64,000 nucleotides of DNA from Chrysogorgia sp. JL179-B06. Lineage: Eukaryota; Cnidaria; Anthozoa; Scleralcyonacea; Chrysogorgiidae. The translations under genes and the position numbers were made by a program. Position 1 is the stretch's first letter. Each line of letters opens with the position of its first letter. Below the pieces are notes generated by a model that searched no databases, was not told where the DNA came from, and was given only the letters and a program-made list of their open reading frames with translations. Of the stretch, positions 9,390 to 21,333 are shown piece after piece. The DNA is taken from contig JAYKKM010000374.1 of assembly GCA_035772405.1 (NCBI GenBank), positions 186,001 through 250,000 of the forward strand. The letters run 5' to 3'.

Positions 9390-11200
9390 TTTCTCTTTGT
9401 TATTAATCTAGTGTCTAAACTTGATAATTTGTTTTAGTTACGTACGATGAACCATGCAGCCTTTTGCGATTTGTTATCGACAAATACCTGTGGACCATAG
9501 ATGGGGGAAATAAAACTCTAGGGGTGGGGAGGTGGATAGAAAAGGCGGGCGAGGGGTTGTTGTGTACACGTATTTCTAGTCACAGCTGCTGTTAACGTCA
9601 CACCAAGCAATCGACCATTGTCATGATGTCATCCGTACAATTGATTCATCCTGTTGGTCAACATGCTCAAGTTTCCCATGTATTAACATCACCGACTCGC
9701 ACCATGCAACTAAATATTTTAAACCTGAAAAAAATGGCTAGTCTTTTAGCGTTACCTATAACTCCCTTTTCGCGTTTTTAGCAACATTATATAAGGGAGC
9801 GGTCATTAATTCCTCAAGGGAGGGGGGGGGGGGGGAGAAGGAAAAGTGCTGGGCCATGAAACTATAAATCAAGAGTTGGTGGGGCTACGAAAACATTTGG
9901 AAAACCTTTGATGCGCCATGAAACTTTTTGATTAGTATCAAAAGTAATCGAAGAAAACAAATATTTATAATATGAGGAATTGATATACGCTATGTAAGTT
10001 CAAGAAATATCCATATCACTCCCAAAGAAAAGTTAAACCCCTTGCCCCCAGAGATTATGTATTTGTATTATTATATAGTTTCGATTTCAGTGGTTCGAGA
10101 CTAAGAGTTCAGGAATGCGAAAACCCGGTTGAAAATAAAGTTGATTGTTTTCCTTGCTCTATATGACAGACTATCCTCAGTTCCCAGCACTCCTGTGTTG
10201 TTGGTATGAATGAAAATTGAAAATTTAAGATGTGCTGGGCCACGAAACTAAAACAAAATGTATAGTTGGGTCATGAAACCATCCAGGGAAATTTAGTTGG
10301 GTCACGAAACTTTAACAAGAATTTTCAGTTTTCCTTCTGCCTCCCTGGTGGAATGAATGATTGATCCCTCAATCTGTTTCTGTTCAAAAATGTCTAAATA
10401 TAACAGACCCCCTAGATAGTTGCGGCTTTGCCGTGAACCGTTACATCACTGTACGTATTGCTTACCTAACTGCAATTATATATGTCACCGTAGACTGCCG
10501 TAAATTCATCCTCGAGAAGAACTTTGTCGGTAAATTTCGTGTTTTGTCCTCCTGCATCGAAGATACCCTGTTCTGCCACTGAATAAGATATTTATTATCC
10601 AACTCTATAAAAAACAAACTTCTCTCTTTGTAATTTTAACTTGTAAACAAGACTTCAAAGACATTTAAAATGATCGCAGGTGAAAAGAGCGGGAAAAAAC
10701 CTGTTTCAAACGGGGTTTTTTGAATTTGTTTTACCATAGTCGTACGGGCCGCTGGAGGCCTGGGTCCAGGCATTGTCTAAACGTTATCTCTATATTCAAC
10801 TTGAATATACCTAATATATTTGGTGTTGTGGCTAATCGCTTTTCCTTCCTTCTCTTCTGCCGTCGTGCAACGCATTCCCCATGCGTGGGAGAGATGTCCA
10901 CGCGATCTAATTTTGGAAAATCTGTGTTACTGTAACAGAAATTCGAATCCCGCACACTGCCGCGGCTGAAAAAAACGAGAAAAGTGCCCTCAAATTGCAG
11001 GAAATACACTTTCAGGGATCAATCAAAATTTTCCCGGGGACCATATTTCCGGACCCCTAATGTACTTGTTTCTAATGCATGTCTATGTTTTAATGAAAAA
11101 CATGCATGTATGATAATACTTATAGACATAACGATGGCAATTCGTGTTCCTCACGGGTTATGCATTAAATAGATTAATATTGACATCATAATTTATTCGG
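9390..11200. other. No gene recognised; intergenic
   Basis: Contains a poly-G run near 9822-9835 and three loose repeats of a GGGCCATGAAACT / GGTCATGAAAC motif (about 9852-9925, 10232-10310). Open frames are short and carry no motifs. Confidence 0.5.
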
Positions 11201-11218
11201 GCAAGTATGCTCAGCTCC

Positions 11219-11247
11219 ACCCCCCCCCCCCCCCCCCCCCCCCCCCT
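11219..11247. repeat. Poly-C tract (about 28 bases)
   Basis: Homopolymer C run. Similar runs at 11950, 12652, 13298, 51511 and 52505, and poly-G at 33060, recur in intergenic DNA and may be unreliable in length. Confidence 0.8.
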
Positions 11248-11290
11248 ACAAAATTTTACCCGTAAGAAGAAATGTAATATATCTGGTCGT

Positions 11291-11589
11291 TCGAAAATTT
11301 CATCTTCATGTATTTTGCTAAAGTTGATTTACTATTCACAGGAAATGACGTCAAAGCAGGAACACGCGAAGTCATTGCACACTAATTCAACAGTGAAATA
11401 CAAAGAAAGTTTGGCTCTGAACTTTAAACACACCTGTTTAGACAAAATTCACTCAATTCCCAAACTTTCGTTGTATTTCACTGCTCAATCAATGTGCAAT
11501 GTTTTTGCGTGTCCCTGCTTTGAAGTCATTTCCCGCGAATAGTAAATCACTTTATAACAGGGGAAAAGGTATGAAGATGAAATTTTCGC
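11291..11589. mobile_element. Foldback MITE, arms of about 130 bases
   Basis: The left arm starts CGAAAATTTCATCTTCATG and the right arm ends with its complement. Inside, TTTACTATTC / GAATAGTAAA, GACGTCAAAGCAGG / CCTGCTTTGAAGTC and CAGTGAAATACAA / TTGTATTTCACTG all pair in order. The centre is short. No coding capacity. Confidence 0.8.
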
Positions 11590-11619
11590 ACGGCAAGATA
11601 TTTTACAATTCTTCTCAAG

Positions 11620-14095
11620 AGATTCCAAAGATCGCGAATGTGTAAAATAGCCAAACTCCGGATAGGTACTTTAAAGTGCCAATGAATCGAAAATTAAGTT
11701 TGTCTCATTTGAAAGAACTCTTAAAACAATGAGGAATAACAATTTACAGCTCTTCCATAACTTACTTCTTGAGATATTTAGACTTAGCGTGTATGGCTAG
11801 CCCTCTTTACCGAGATCCCTCCTCTCAGTCAAACCATATGTAAAATTTGTTTTCGTTTACGTAAGAGGAGGGTCATCCCCGGCGAGATCTCGCTATTGAC
11901 TACCCCAAGGGCGCCCCAATATTATAAAAGGCCCCGAATAGCTTTCGCCCCCCCCCCCCCCAATAATTGAATTCGAAAGTAGAAGTATTTGAAATCGTAT
12001 ATTAATCGAATATTATGAATGTATGATATTACCGACAAGTTGGAAAACAACATCTTCCTATAAATGTTCTGTTTAACTGTCATAGAAGTAATCAAAAAAA
12101 AATAACAATACCTTTGCATGTTAACCCGAGTGTTTTACTAAACTAAAGTACAAATGTTTCTCTAGTTTACGCAGCTCCCTACTCTAGTAGCTACGGCTTT
12201 CTTTTTTAAGCAAGCAAAAGGGCGAAAATCGCGGAATGATTGAGGCTAAAAGGTAGCCCCGGTTGGAAAAAAACGTCCATGTCGGACTCGCTGACCATTG
12301 CATTAATATGTTGTCAGAGCAACTATTCACAGCGGGAGAGCAGGGACCAACACCAGATTTTCGGGGGCCATACGGGAAATCTCCCGGTGGTCCACGCCGC
12401 CCCTGGTGGTTCCTAGGCAATCATGCTGATGAGCTCTGATATAGAGCGAAACAATCCAAAATATGAAATTTTATAAACTTCTGAGCTGAAAAATCACCGC
12501 TCAGAATGCAGGAAATGCAATTTAAGGGAATCTAGATTTCAAAAATTTTCGGGCGGGATAACGGTGCTCGGATTATTAGTTATCATGACCACCCATTCGG
12601 AACTAGCTTCGCCACTGACAGGTACAACGAAAATTTTGCTTTGGCCGGCCCTCCCCCCCCCCCCCAACTTTACAAAGCTTCCTACGCCCCTGGACTACCG
12701 AGATCTCGCCTATGGCTATGGCTGGAAATTTTCCACGTAAACGCACTCAAGAGGGCTGGTCCTCCTGGTCAAATCTCCGTACACGCGACAAAGTTGGTCT
12801 TTGCCCGTATATTTTAAGACAACTCTTTATTTCACAAGTTCTGTTTGTTCATCCGTACTGTAGGTTTTAAATAAAACTTGTGCGGTAAAATGGGATTCAG
12901 CGGGTTACGGGAAAATATACATGTTGTCAACTCGGTAAACAAGTCATCCCTCCTAGAAGAGCTAGACCTCCTCGAAGGGCTAGAATATTGCCATGTAAAC
13001 GCGAGGTGAAATCTATCCCTTTTACTTAGTTGATATTCAAATGAGATAATCTATATGACGTAGTAAGTTGTACACAACATTGGAAAATCCTGTATATCTT
13101 AAAGATGGCGGCATATGCTATACATTCTATTTATTTAATCCTCTATGCTATAGAAAATTTCTAGCATCATTCTGCTGGCATGCCTGACATGAACATTGCT
13201 CCAACCTCGTATACCCACTGCTCCTGTCAGTTCCTTTTTTAACTATTAAGCTGGGGGGGCAAATGCCCCCCAGTCCCCCCTAATCATTTGTTGCCCCCCC
13301 CCCCCAGGAAAAGTCCCTTTTTCTTAAATTTAATCAACCAATAAGCAAGGAATAAAAATTAAACAAATGGAAAGTAAGTTTTAGCCCTTAATTAACAACT
13401 TATAGACTTACTGAAATTATTATGTTGACCTACGTGGCGCGCGTCCCCCATTTAAAATCCCGCTGTTTTTTACCATATGATAAACGCAATATTATATGAC
13501 CGATTATAAGCACAATGTTTTGGTAGCTTATGGAGCTGCCTAAAGGCTAAAGTGTATATATTGGTTCCGTACTACTTCTGAGTTTATATATTAAAGTGTT
13601 TCATAATCTTGATGCCCTTTGTAATCGTGCATTTTTAGCAACAGCGTGGTGCCTTAATTTCGCAAAAATTCTTATCAGAAATCGCCGTAAAAGCACTTCT
13701 GGGCTTTGCAAATTAAAAATGTTCCTGAGGGGGCATGCCTCCAGACCCCCCTACTAGATTACCGTTACCCCTTTCGAACAACCCACCACTGATCATGAAC
13801 TGTAGAAAAAAATGTTTAAATAAAATGGCAGACAAATATATATATATATATATATAAACGAAAAAGCCTACCTCAGAAACAGTAAACATATGTTTTGGCT
13901 ACGAAGGTCCCTTTTAGGAAAATGCCCCCCCACGGGAAAATCCTTAAAAAAGGCCCTGGCTCCTGTGTCAGTCCAGAGGCAGCATTTCACTTCTGATAAG
14001 AACTCCTAGTTGTGGCTACCTGTTTACTGCCAAGACTTCGAGTTCCGTTTGGTTTGTAATACCCTTATTAATAAGAAATTAGTTTTTTACGCTTG
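11620..14095. other. No gene recognised; intergenic
   Basis: Homopolymer C runs near 11950, 12652 and 13298 and a (TA)n tract at about 13833-13855. Nothing else supported. Confidence 0.5.
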
Positions 14096-14099
14096 GCAG

Positions 14100-14258
14100 T
14101 TTTAAACCCGTTTTCCTGCACTTCACCATTTCTCTCGCCGCTACAGAAACATTTCGCCGATGACAAAAATGTTTCCCGTTTTCATTGGTCGATGAAAATG
14201 ATGTCATTGTGGAAATATGTCGCGCTAGCGAAATGGTGAAGTGGAAAACGGGCTTAAG
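14100..14258. mobile_element. Short foldback element
   Basis: AACCCGTTTTCCTGCACTTC followed by ACCATTT pairs with AAATGGTGAAGTGGAAAACG and GGCTT about 100 bases later. No target duplication identified. Confidence 0.55.
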
Positions 14259-14259
14259 A

Positions 14260-15660
14260 TGCATTTCAGAAGAGAGGGAAATTCAAATAATGTCCCGAGA
14301 GATTAGCCCCCGGCAATCTAAAAAACGCTCTGTGGCACCTATAAGGAGACAGATAATTGTAAATATTTGTATATGATTGTGTTTTCCGCCAACCGTGCTA
14401 TTATTTTTATGGTAATAGTGAAGAAGGAAAGACTCAATAAAGACATTTGAAAGCCAGGTAATTGTTACCATCTGTTTATTTCCAAGGCATAATAAGATGT
14501 AGACAGTCGACGCTGAATGCAAATAACAAACAGAACTGACTAAAGATGGAGGATCCCGAACTTATTTATTCTCAAATACATATATGGAAAAAGTGACTGC
14601 CCGGAAACGATAAGGTCTTCATGGAGGGGAGGGCCAACTTCGGAAGTGCTCGGCCCATATTCAGAAACCGTCGGAACATCATCGGGCATTTAACCGAAAC
14701 TCTGACCAATTTTTCTTTTGCTTTATTAAAGGAATCACGCCTGGTTTTTGGACCAGGTGATTTGAATGCGTTGTATGAGTACTGTACTTCTGGATTATGT
14801 TCTGTATATATTTTATTAATAACTTTAATACTGTAAAAGCAGAATTTAATTTATTTTGATTGATAACCTGAATTTGAATTTGTACAAACTAAGGGTACCC
14901 CTACCGGTTCTCCCGTGGGGGGCAGCTGTGGATTACTAACTCCCATTTGACACCTTGCTACGGCACTGACTGACGTTTCGAGTGGAGCCGTTCATAAGAG
15001 TTACAATGTAAGTCAAGATACTCGTACAAAATGCATGCTTTTGACGAGATCTGGTAATCCACGAGTTCGAGTTAATTTCGAGTTAACCTCGAGTTGACTT
15101 AGAATTACTAGGACATAAACCAACAAACTGTCGACCCAACGGTTTCAGAGGACATTACTAGAACACTATTTTGATGATAATGGTCAAAATAGAAGCTATC
15201 CCAACACAACACCAATCCTCGGCTCGAACTCGAACGCAACCCAGGGTATGGTCCCAGTTGTTTTACATTTACGTTGACGGAATGAGATTGCATTGACATT
15301 TGCGGAGGATCTACTAAGCGGCCTTAAGGGAACAAGACGACAGTGCTGCCAAGATTTTTAGTAACGAAATACTGACGTTTTGAGCGGAGCCTTTCTTCAT
15401 CAGAGTTTATAACTATAGCTACAATGTCATTGATGGCCTTAAAGAAGAACAGTGAGTCAGTCAAGATACACGTACAAAATGCATGCTTTTGATCCATTTT
15501 GTATTGGATAGCCTGCGAGCAGGCTCTCTGCGGGTTGGGGCATTTCTTTGTTTCTATATTGGTTAAATAGAGAAAATTTTGCATTTTTAGATGAACTGAT
15601 TATCAGCTAATTTGGAAATAATATCGTGAATATATCGCAGTTTAAAGACTAAGAATTAAC
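14260..15660. other. Mostly unannotated intergenic DNA
   Basis: Holds a reverse tRNA-SINE tail fragment at 14586-14602 and two minus-strand hammerhead-like fragments (around 14974-14997 and 15377-15402, the second followed by TCATCAG). No gene recognised. Confidence 0.5.
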
Positions 15661-15678
15661 CTGAAGCAATATAGGTAC

Positions 15679-15846
15679 TAGCCTCCTCAGTCAAATAGCT
15701 TCCAACGCTGTTTTGGCCGTTTTTGGCCGAGAAATCCCTCTTCGTCAATAAATCCCTTCACAATCCCTATACTTCCCTGCAATCCCAACGAAAACATTGC
15801 TTGACTCGGGAAAAAGAAGACACAGAGTTGCCTGCGGAGGAGGCTA
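15679..15846. mobile_element. 168-bp MITE with 8-9 bp target duplication
   Basis: Ends are a perfect 10-bp inverted repeat TAGCCTCCTC / GAGGAGGCTA. The flanks repeat TATAGGTAC directly (15670-15678 and 15847-15855). A 9-bp duplication suggests a Mutator-like origin; counted as 8 it would suit hAT. No ORF. Confidence 0.8.
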
Positions 15847-15859
15847 TATAGGTACATGA

Positions 15860-18770
15860 ATGTATGAGGGGTGATTACCTTCAATATTCATCTTCAATTA
15901 TGTCTTGACGAAATCCAATTATGTTATGCAATAGTGACATGGTTCAGTTCATAATTGCTATTGTATTGTGAAGTAATATAGTCCGTTACAGGATATCATT
16001 TCCAAAATCACTTTTGCATATGACGTCATATTGGTTATCAGGGGGTGTGGGGTTTCCTCGCAAAAAGGCTATATGGCTCTGTATACAATGCATCTTCAAA
16101 GAAGTATAAACCGGTATTAATTCGTGTGCTTGAAGAACACACTAATGCTGCTGCTATTGAACATGCTCTTTTCCGAGTTGACGGTTTATACCGAACAAGT
16201 GATTTCGGTAAGAAAGGGAAGACCACGCTATAATGTGAGAAAGGAGCAGCTTAAATTCTTTATAGACTAAGAGCGTAGATTTTATCTACGCTCGAGGAAC
16301 AGCTACTCCGCGAAATATCAGATGAAGACAACGTGGTATCGGAAATACTTTATAACTTTCCGAACATGGGATATAAAAGAATGAGAGTTTCTTTCACGAC
16401 GTGGTTATATACAATTCATCATATACAATTGCTTCGTTCTATTTTAAAACCCCATTTAATTTGATAATTATCAACAAGTACACACAATATAAACCTTCGA
16501 TATTATATTTAAGGGTTAGGATTGATTGGATTCATGACAGAGGAATCAGGGGACACTGGTGGCAAATGCCCCATTTTTTTTCAAAATTTAGAAAATGTGC
16601 TCTTTTTCTGAAATAAAAATGCCCTTGCGGTTAAGGTTTACTGCGGCATATTGCCTATGCTGGGAAGAATTAATGTACCCTTTTCGTAGAAGTATGACAT
16701 TGCAGAAATGTATACAGGTATGAGGTACTAACTGTACTTACAACCATACGACGTTTTAAATTATACAATTATTTTGAAAATAACCAAGGTGTCTCTTTTC
16801 GGTAGTGCCCACTTTTTACGTGCTTCCGTGGCCTCTGATTCATGACAATGATAAATCCTTACGCCATTTAAGATTTTATGATCCTAAATGACATAAGGAT
16901 GAAATTAATGAATCACTTTGAGAGAATGTGCAGCTACGAACAGATTACGAAGAAACGAAGTTGTCCGCTGACCAAATATATCGATGTTACCAGCAACGAA
17001 CGCCCGTGATGTAGTCAAATCCAGTCCTCGTAAAATATCGGGCTGCCACGTGATGCTAATAGAGACAGTTGATTGGTGGATTATATGCGAGGGTATAATA
17101 ATGAAAAGATAATAGGAGGTCAGGCAATAAGACTAACATACAAAAAAAAAAATTGGTATATTTTAAATTGTACAGGAAATAGCTTTGTATTTGTGACTTA
17201 GCCTTTCGTTAAATGTATAATAGTAACGACGAAATAAATAAATAAATAATGAAAGAAATAATAAAATTGGTAAATTTAATCCAGTGTATATAAATAAAGC
17301 GAAATAAGCCACGTACATGGCTAAAGAGAACACTAAAGCGGCTGCTACGGTCAACTGCAATACAAGCACTCTTTAGAGATTTTATTTGGCTTGCATACCT
17401 TTATTTATATTCATCTATTTAGCACACAGTTGTGCAACGTCAAATTAAAATAAAATATGTATGTTTCTTTTATACTATCGGTGCACAGCCGTGTACCGTT
17501 TGATTTCCGATATATCCGTGCAGTCGAATAGAATTCGGATAAGACGTCGAATAAAATTCCTCTATATTAATACTGTGGGTAGTTCATTTGATTTGAAATA
17601 GGATCCTAAAGACTCTTACAAATCACAAGACATAATGATTAATGAACCTTTCCAATTAAACATAAACATGTTTACAAACAGTTTTAATGTAGTTGTAATC
17701 TGACAAAAATACGTAATTTGCATAAAATCATTTTTCAGACAACCATGGACAAAATTATGTGGACAACGCAAAACATACAACGTTAATTACCTGCTTTCTT
17801 TTTATTGCCCAATTTGTGCACAAATAAACAACGATAAACAACAACAAATGCTCGGTATTCACCAACATTTCCTTGGGGGAGGGGAGACCGTATTTTGTTG
17901 GTCCGAGTAAAATGCTTTTAATAATGCAAAAGCACGCGCAGTGTCCACATGAATTTTGTACAGGATTGTAGATGTATGGGATTTAAGTAATTATAACTGA
18001 GTGTGTTTATGCTATTAGTGTTAATGTAACGAAAAGAAGAATTACCGATTGCAAGTCACCGCCCTTGCTAACAACGAGCGATCGGCAAATATCTACGGGA
18101 AATCCACTGAGCAAAAGCAGCCACCTTAGCAACTGTTGCTCGGCAGATATTTAAATTTATAACAAGCAAGACATCACTAGTGGGTGATAATTGACCACCC
18201 TTGCAAGACAATTAGTCACGTCAAAGTTCTAAATATAAATTACCCGACAAAGGAATTTCCAACAGTTACTAAATAGTCGAGCACAGAGCCATAAGCCCTT
18301 AAATTTATACTGGTGCGATAGAGACACCTTGGCAAGACACCTTGGCACAAACTGACCAGTTAATCATTATAACGATGAGTTGCCGGTCCTACCTAGTCAT
18401 GAAGGGCATTCTGACCTACTTACATTCCTCGTGTATTCATATTTTGAGATGAAAGATCAGTTATACCACAATAGTCAATAGACTTAGTTCGTATAAGCGA
18501 TCGAGAATAATCTCCGCCTTTTTACAACAGAAGAATTCAAGCTAAATCATATATGATTTTTTACACAGTCCAAATACACTTGGTCTCATTGGCATGAGAT
18601 GAAAATATTTCGAAACGTCTGTGAAGTGAACCTAAAAGAAATCTATGAAACCAAAACATACTGTGAAAAACTGTTCAAGGAGGATTGGTAGACAATCGCG
18701 TGTTCCAATACTCAAGAGGAATTGATCCACTAATTATATGAAAATTGGTCAATTTGTGTCAAGGCTTTTC
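15860..18770. other. No confirmed gene; intergenic
   Basis: One open stretch, 16045-16218, ends at a GGTAAG donor-like site and reads smoothly (KRLYGSVYNASSKKYKPVL), but no family is recognised and no partner exon is found. The rest shows nothing. Confidence 0.35.
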
Positions 18771-18777
18771 AAAACTA

Positions 18778-18951
18778 TAAGCAAAGTGAAAAGGTGGTAA
18801 ACTGCCAAGAATTTAGTGACGAGATACTGACGTTTCGAGCGGAGCCCTTCATAAGAGTAAGAGGAAGATGAAGGACTCCGCTCGAAACATCAGTATCTCG
18901 TCACTAAATTATTGGCAGTTTACCACCTTTTCACTTTGCTATATATTCAAA
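18778..18951. mobile_element. Foldback pair of hammerhead-like terminal repeats
   Basis: AGCAAAGTGAAAAGGTGGTA followed by AACTGCCAAGAA is repeated as its complement at the other end, with two opposed copies of the CTCCGCTCGAAAC core meeting in the middle. The same inverted arrangement recurs at 25745-25865 and 49800-49980. Confidence 0.6.
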
Positions 18952-18959
18952 ACACTGTC

Positions 18960-19780
18960 TACGCAGCACTCTACTTTTTTCAAAACTAAGACTGCTGCCC
19001 TTGCTAGACAGTCTTTTTGCTAATTGCCACAAGGAAAAATAAATCTGTTCAGGTAGAAAATTGCCAGTCCTTGCAAGACAAATTGTGTTTTGCAATAATA
19101 AAAATCAACCGAATTCAGTATATGCCGAGACGTAGTCCTAAGCTGGTATATCAGGGTAGCCAGGCAAAAACCTGTTTCTGATAAAAACCCTGTGGGAAAA
19201 ATCAGAAACAGGAAAACCTGAGTGGGGACAAGATAAAGCCAGCAAGCTTCCCCACGAAGCACGGAGCATAACAAATCTACAAACTATATAATTATGATAT
19301 GTTCCGATGATCGACTTCCTTTTACTCTTTGGAAGATATTTTCTTCACCGCATCGGGTAGCCCAAGAGTTAATTCATCAAATACAGCTTTTCCACGACCA
19401 TGACGAGCCAAGTTGGAAACTATTTGGCGACATCTTGTTCTGAATGACTTCGCATGTTAAGGATAAGCTTACTGAACTCTGCAAAGCAAAAGAGGAGAAC
19501 GGCAGAGTCTACTCCTAGATAAGGCTGTTAAACTGCTTAAAAGCCATGCTTTGTCAAGATCTTGCATGAAAACTACAGGGCTAGTAGTCGTTTAAATTTA
19601 CTTGGAGTTTCTAAATGCAGTAGTTTATTTGCCCGTTGTAAGACTGAACACTGCGCCAAGAAACAAGATATACCAGTGTATAGTACAGCTGTATCTTAAG
19701 ACAAAGTATCAGATATACATATACATATAGGAAAAATAAGCTGCTTTGTTGAACAACTTACCAACGTTTAAGATTCGACC
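18960..19780. other. No gene recognised
   Basis: Short frames only; nothing supported. Confidence 0.5.
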
Positions 19781-19789
19781 ACTGATTCT

Positions 19790-20191
19790 CTAAGGGGGTG
19801 ATTACATGGACCGGGCTGGCCCGGTTAGCCGTGCTAGCTCGGATAACCGGGCTAGCCCGCGTATTATATAAATCGCATATTTTTTCAACATTTCAATTAC
19901 ATGGCAAGCGGGCTAGCCCGGTTAACTGGGATGAAATTGCTCATGTAATCGTTTCATCTCGGTAAAGCGGGCTGAAAACTGTTTGATGTATGCCGATACT
20001 CGTTTAGTCGTTTGTTTATTTAACGATGTGATCAAATAAGACTAAAAAGGAACATAAAAACATTGTTTTTGTATTTCGTGGTTGTTTTGTGGGCCAGCCC
20101 GCTCCATGTAATAGTAATTTAAAACTCATCCTGTCTTACCGGGCTAGCCCGTTTAACCGGGCCAGCCCGGTCCATGTAATCACCCCCTTAG
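19790..20191. mobile_element. MITE rich in GGGCTAGCCC palindromes
   Basis: Begins CTAAGGGGGTGATTACATGG and ends with the complement. The arms contain repeated GGGCTGGCCCGG / CCGGGCTAGCCCG palindromes. A related copy, with a decayed right end, is at 47326-47913. No ORF and no clear target duplication. Confidence 0.8.
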
Positions 20192-20194
20192 TTT

Positions 20195-21090
20195 AACAAT
20201 AATCCAAACGTATTCGTACCAAATGAATGTGCTTTGTTGAAACAAATCTTTCCTTGTCATTAGAATATGAGTGCGCTCTTTAACGCAATTTTATTTGTTG
20301 TACGATGTACAATAATACTTGTTGTGTATGAAGCCTTGAGAACAAGGACAAGCATGCACCGATTAAACAGGCACAAACAAAAACAATGCCTGATTTATTC
20401 GGGAAATTTTCGCAGAGACTGGCATGGCTGAAATTTCACAGTAGCCGCAGCACCAGTCCTGGATAGCGAAAATTCTGATAATAAATAAACCTCACATATG
20501 AGGAACAAACTCCAAATACATGGAGAACAAATTGCTTAACCCTAAGGTTAAAACAGTGCCCCAGCCAATGAAGGTGAGGACCTTAAACCAAACAAAGTTG
20601 GTAATAAATAAACCTCACACGAAGAACAAACATATTCATATTAAACCAAACAGAAAGCTGATTAGAAAATGGTCAAACGCACTTGACAAATCAGCGTTGT
20701 CATTGAGAATTACAGTGCTTTATATCTCCTAGTTAGTGACTAGTATTCCTAAAGTAAGTCATTACTAATTCCTTATTTTAGAGGGGGTGCTATGGTGATT
20801 TTTCAACAGTAGGTTGAGGTGCAAGGTGGGTCATCAAAAAGTTTGTTGGCAAAAAATGTTTTTATATTATCAGTTTATACTATATGTGACTCATTACAGT
20901 ATCAATCTACAAACTATGAAAGTTATTTAAACTGTTGTCATTCAAAAACTGTTCTTGTTGATACACCCTCTCACGTTTTCTTGCAAAAGATTTGACCAAC
21001 GATCATGGTGATGAGCTGACTGTAGCAGCATGTTGTGAAATGCTGCCGTCTCTTTCAGATATTAAACACAAAACTTGTCGCATTCTGGTT
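20195..21090. other. No gene recognised
   Basis: Probable 3' flank or 3'UTR side of the minus-strand Roco-PNP gene. Nothing further supported. Confidence 0.4.
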
Positions 21091-21095
21091 CTTGT

Positions 21096-21142
21096 TCAAT
21101 CACTCTCAGTAACGCTTGTACCATCACTCTCAATGTAAAATA
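21096..21142 (-). CDS. Candidate last exon of the Roco-PNP gene (acidic tail)
   Basis: After a minus-strand acceptor GCATCTCAG, entering in phase 1, it reads VFYIESDGTSVTESD and stop. That would be a short acidic cytoplasmic tail directly after a hydrophobic segment coded by the array above it. Support is only phase agreement and composition. Confidence 0.3.
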
Positions 21143-21333
21143 CTGAGATGCAAAATATACTTGCTTCAGCATTTCAGATTGAACACTTGTGATTTATGGG
21201 ATTTAGCTTCCTTCACATTACAGTAGATAGAAATCTTTTGGTCATCGTGGCTTTCTTTCTGATGGTCAGGACATTAAATTCCCTACATCACACACGTTCA
21301 TGCTCCAACCCTTACTAAGAACAACTCACATAT

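Noticed and set aside
16045..16233. Isolated 62-codon frame ending near GGTAAG
   Set aside because: Protein-like, but no recognised family, no partner exon and an overlapping reverse frame of the same length; kept only as a note.
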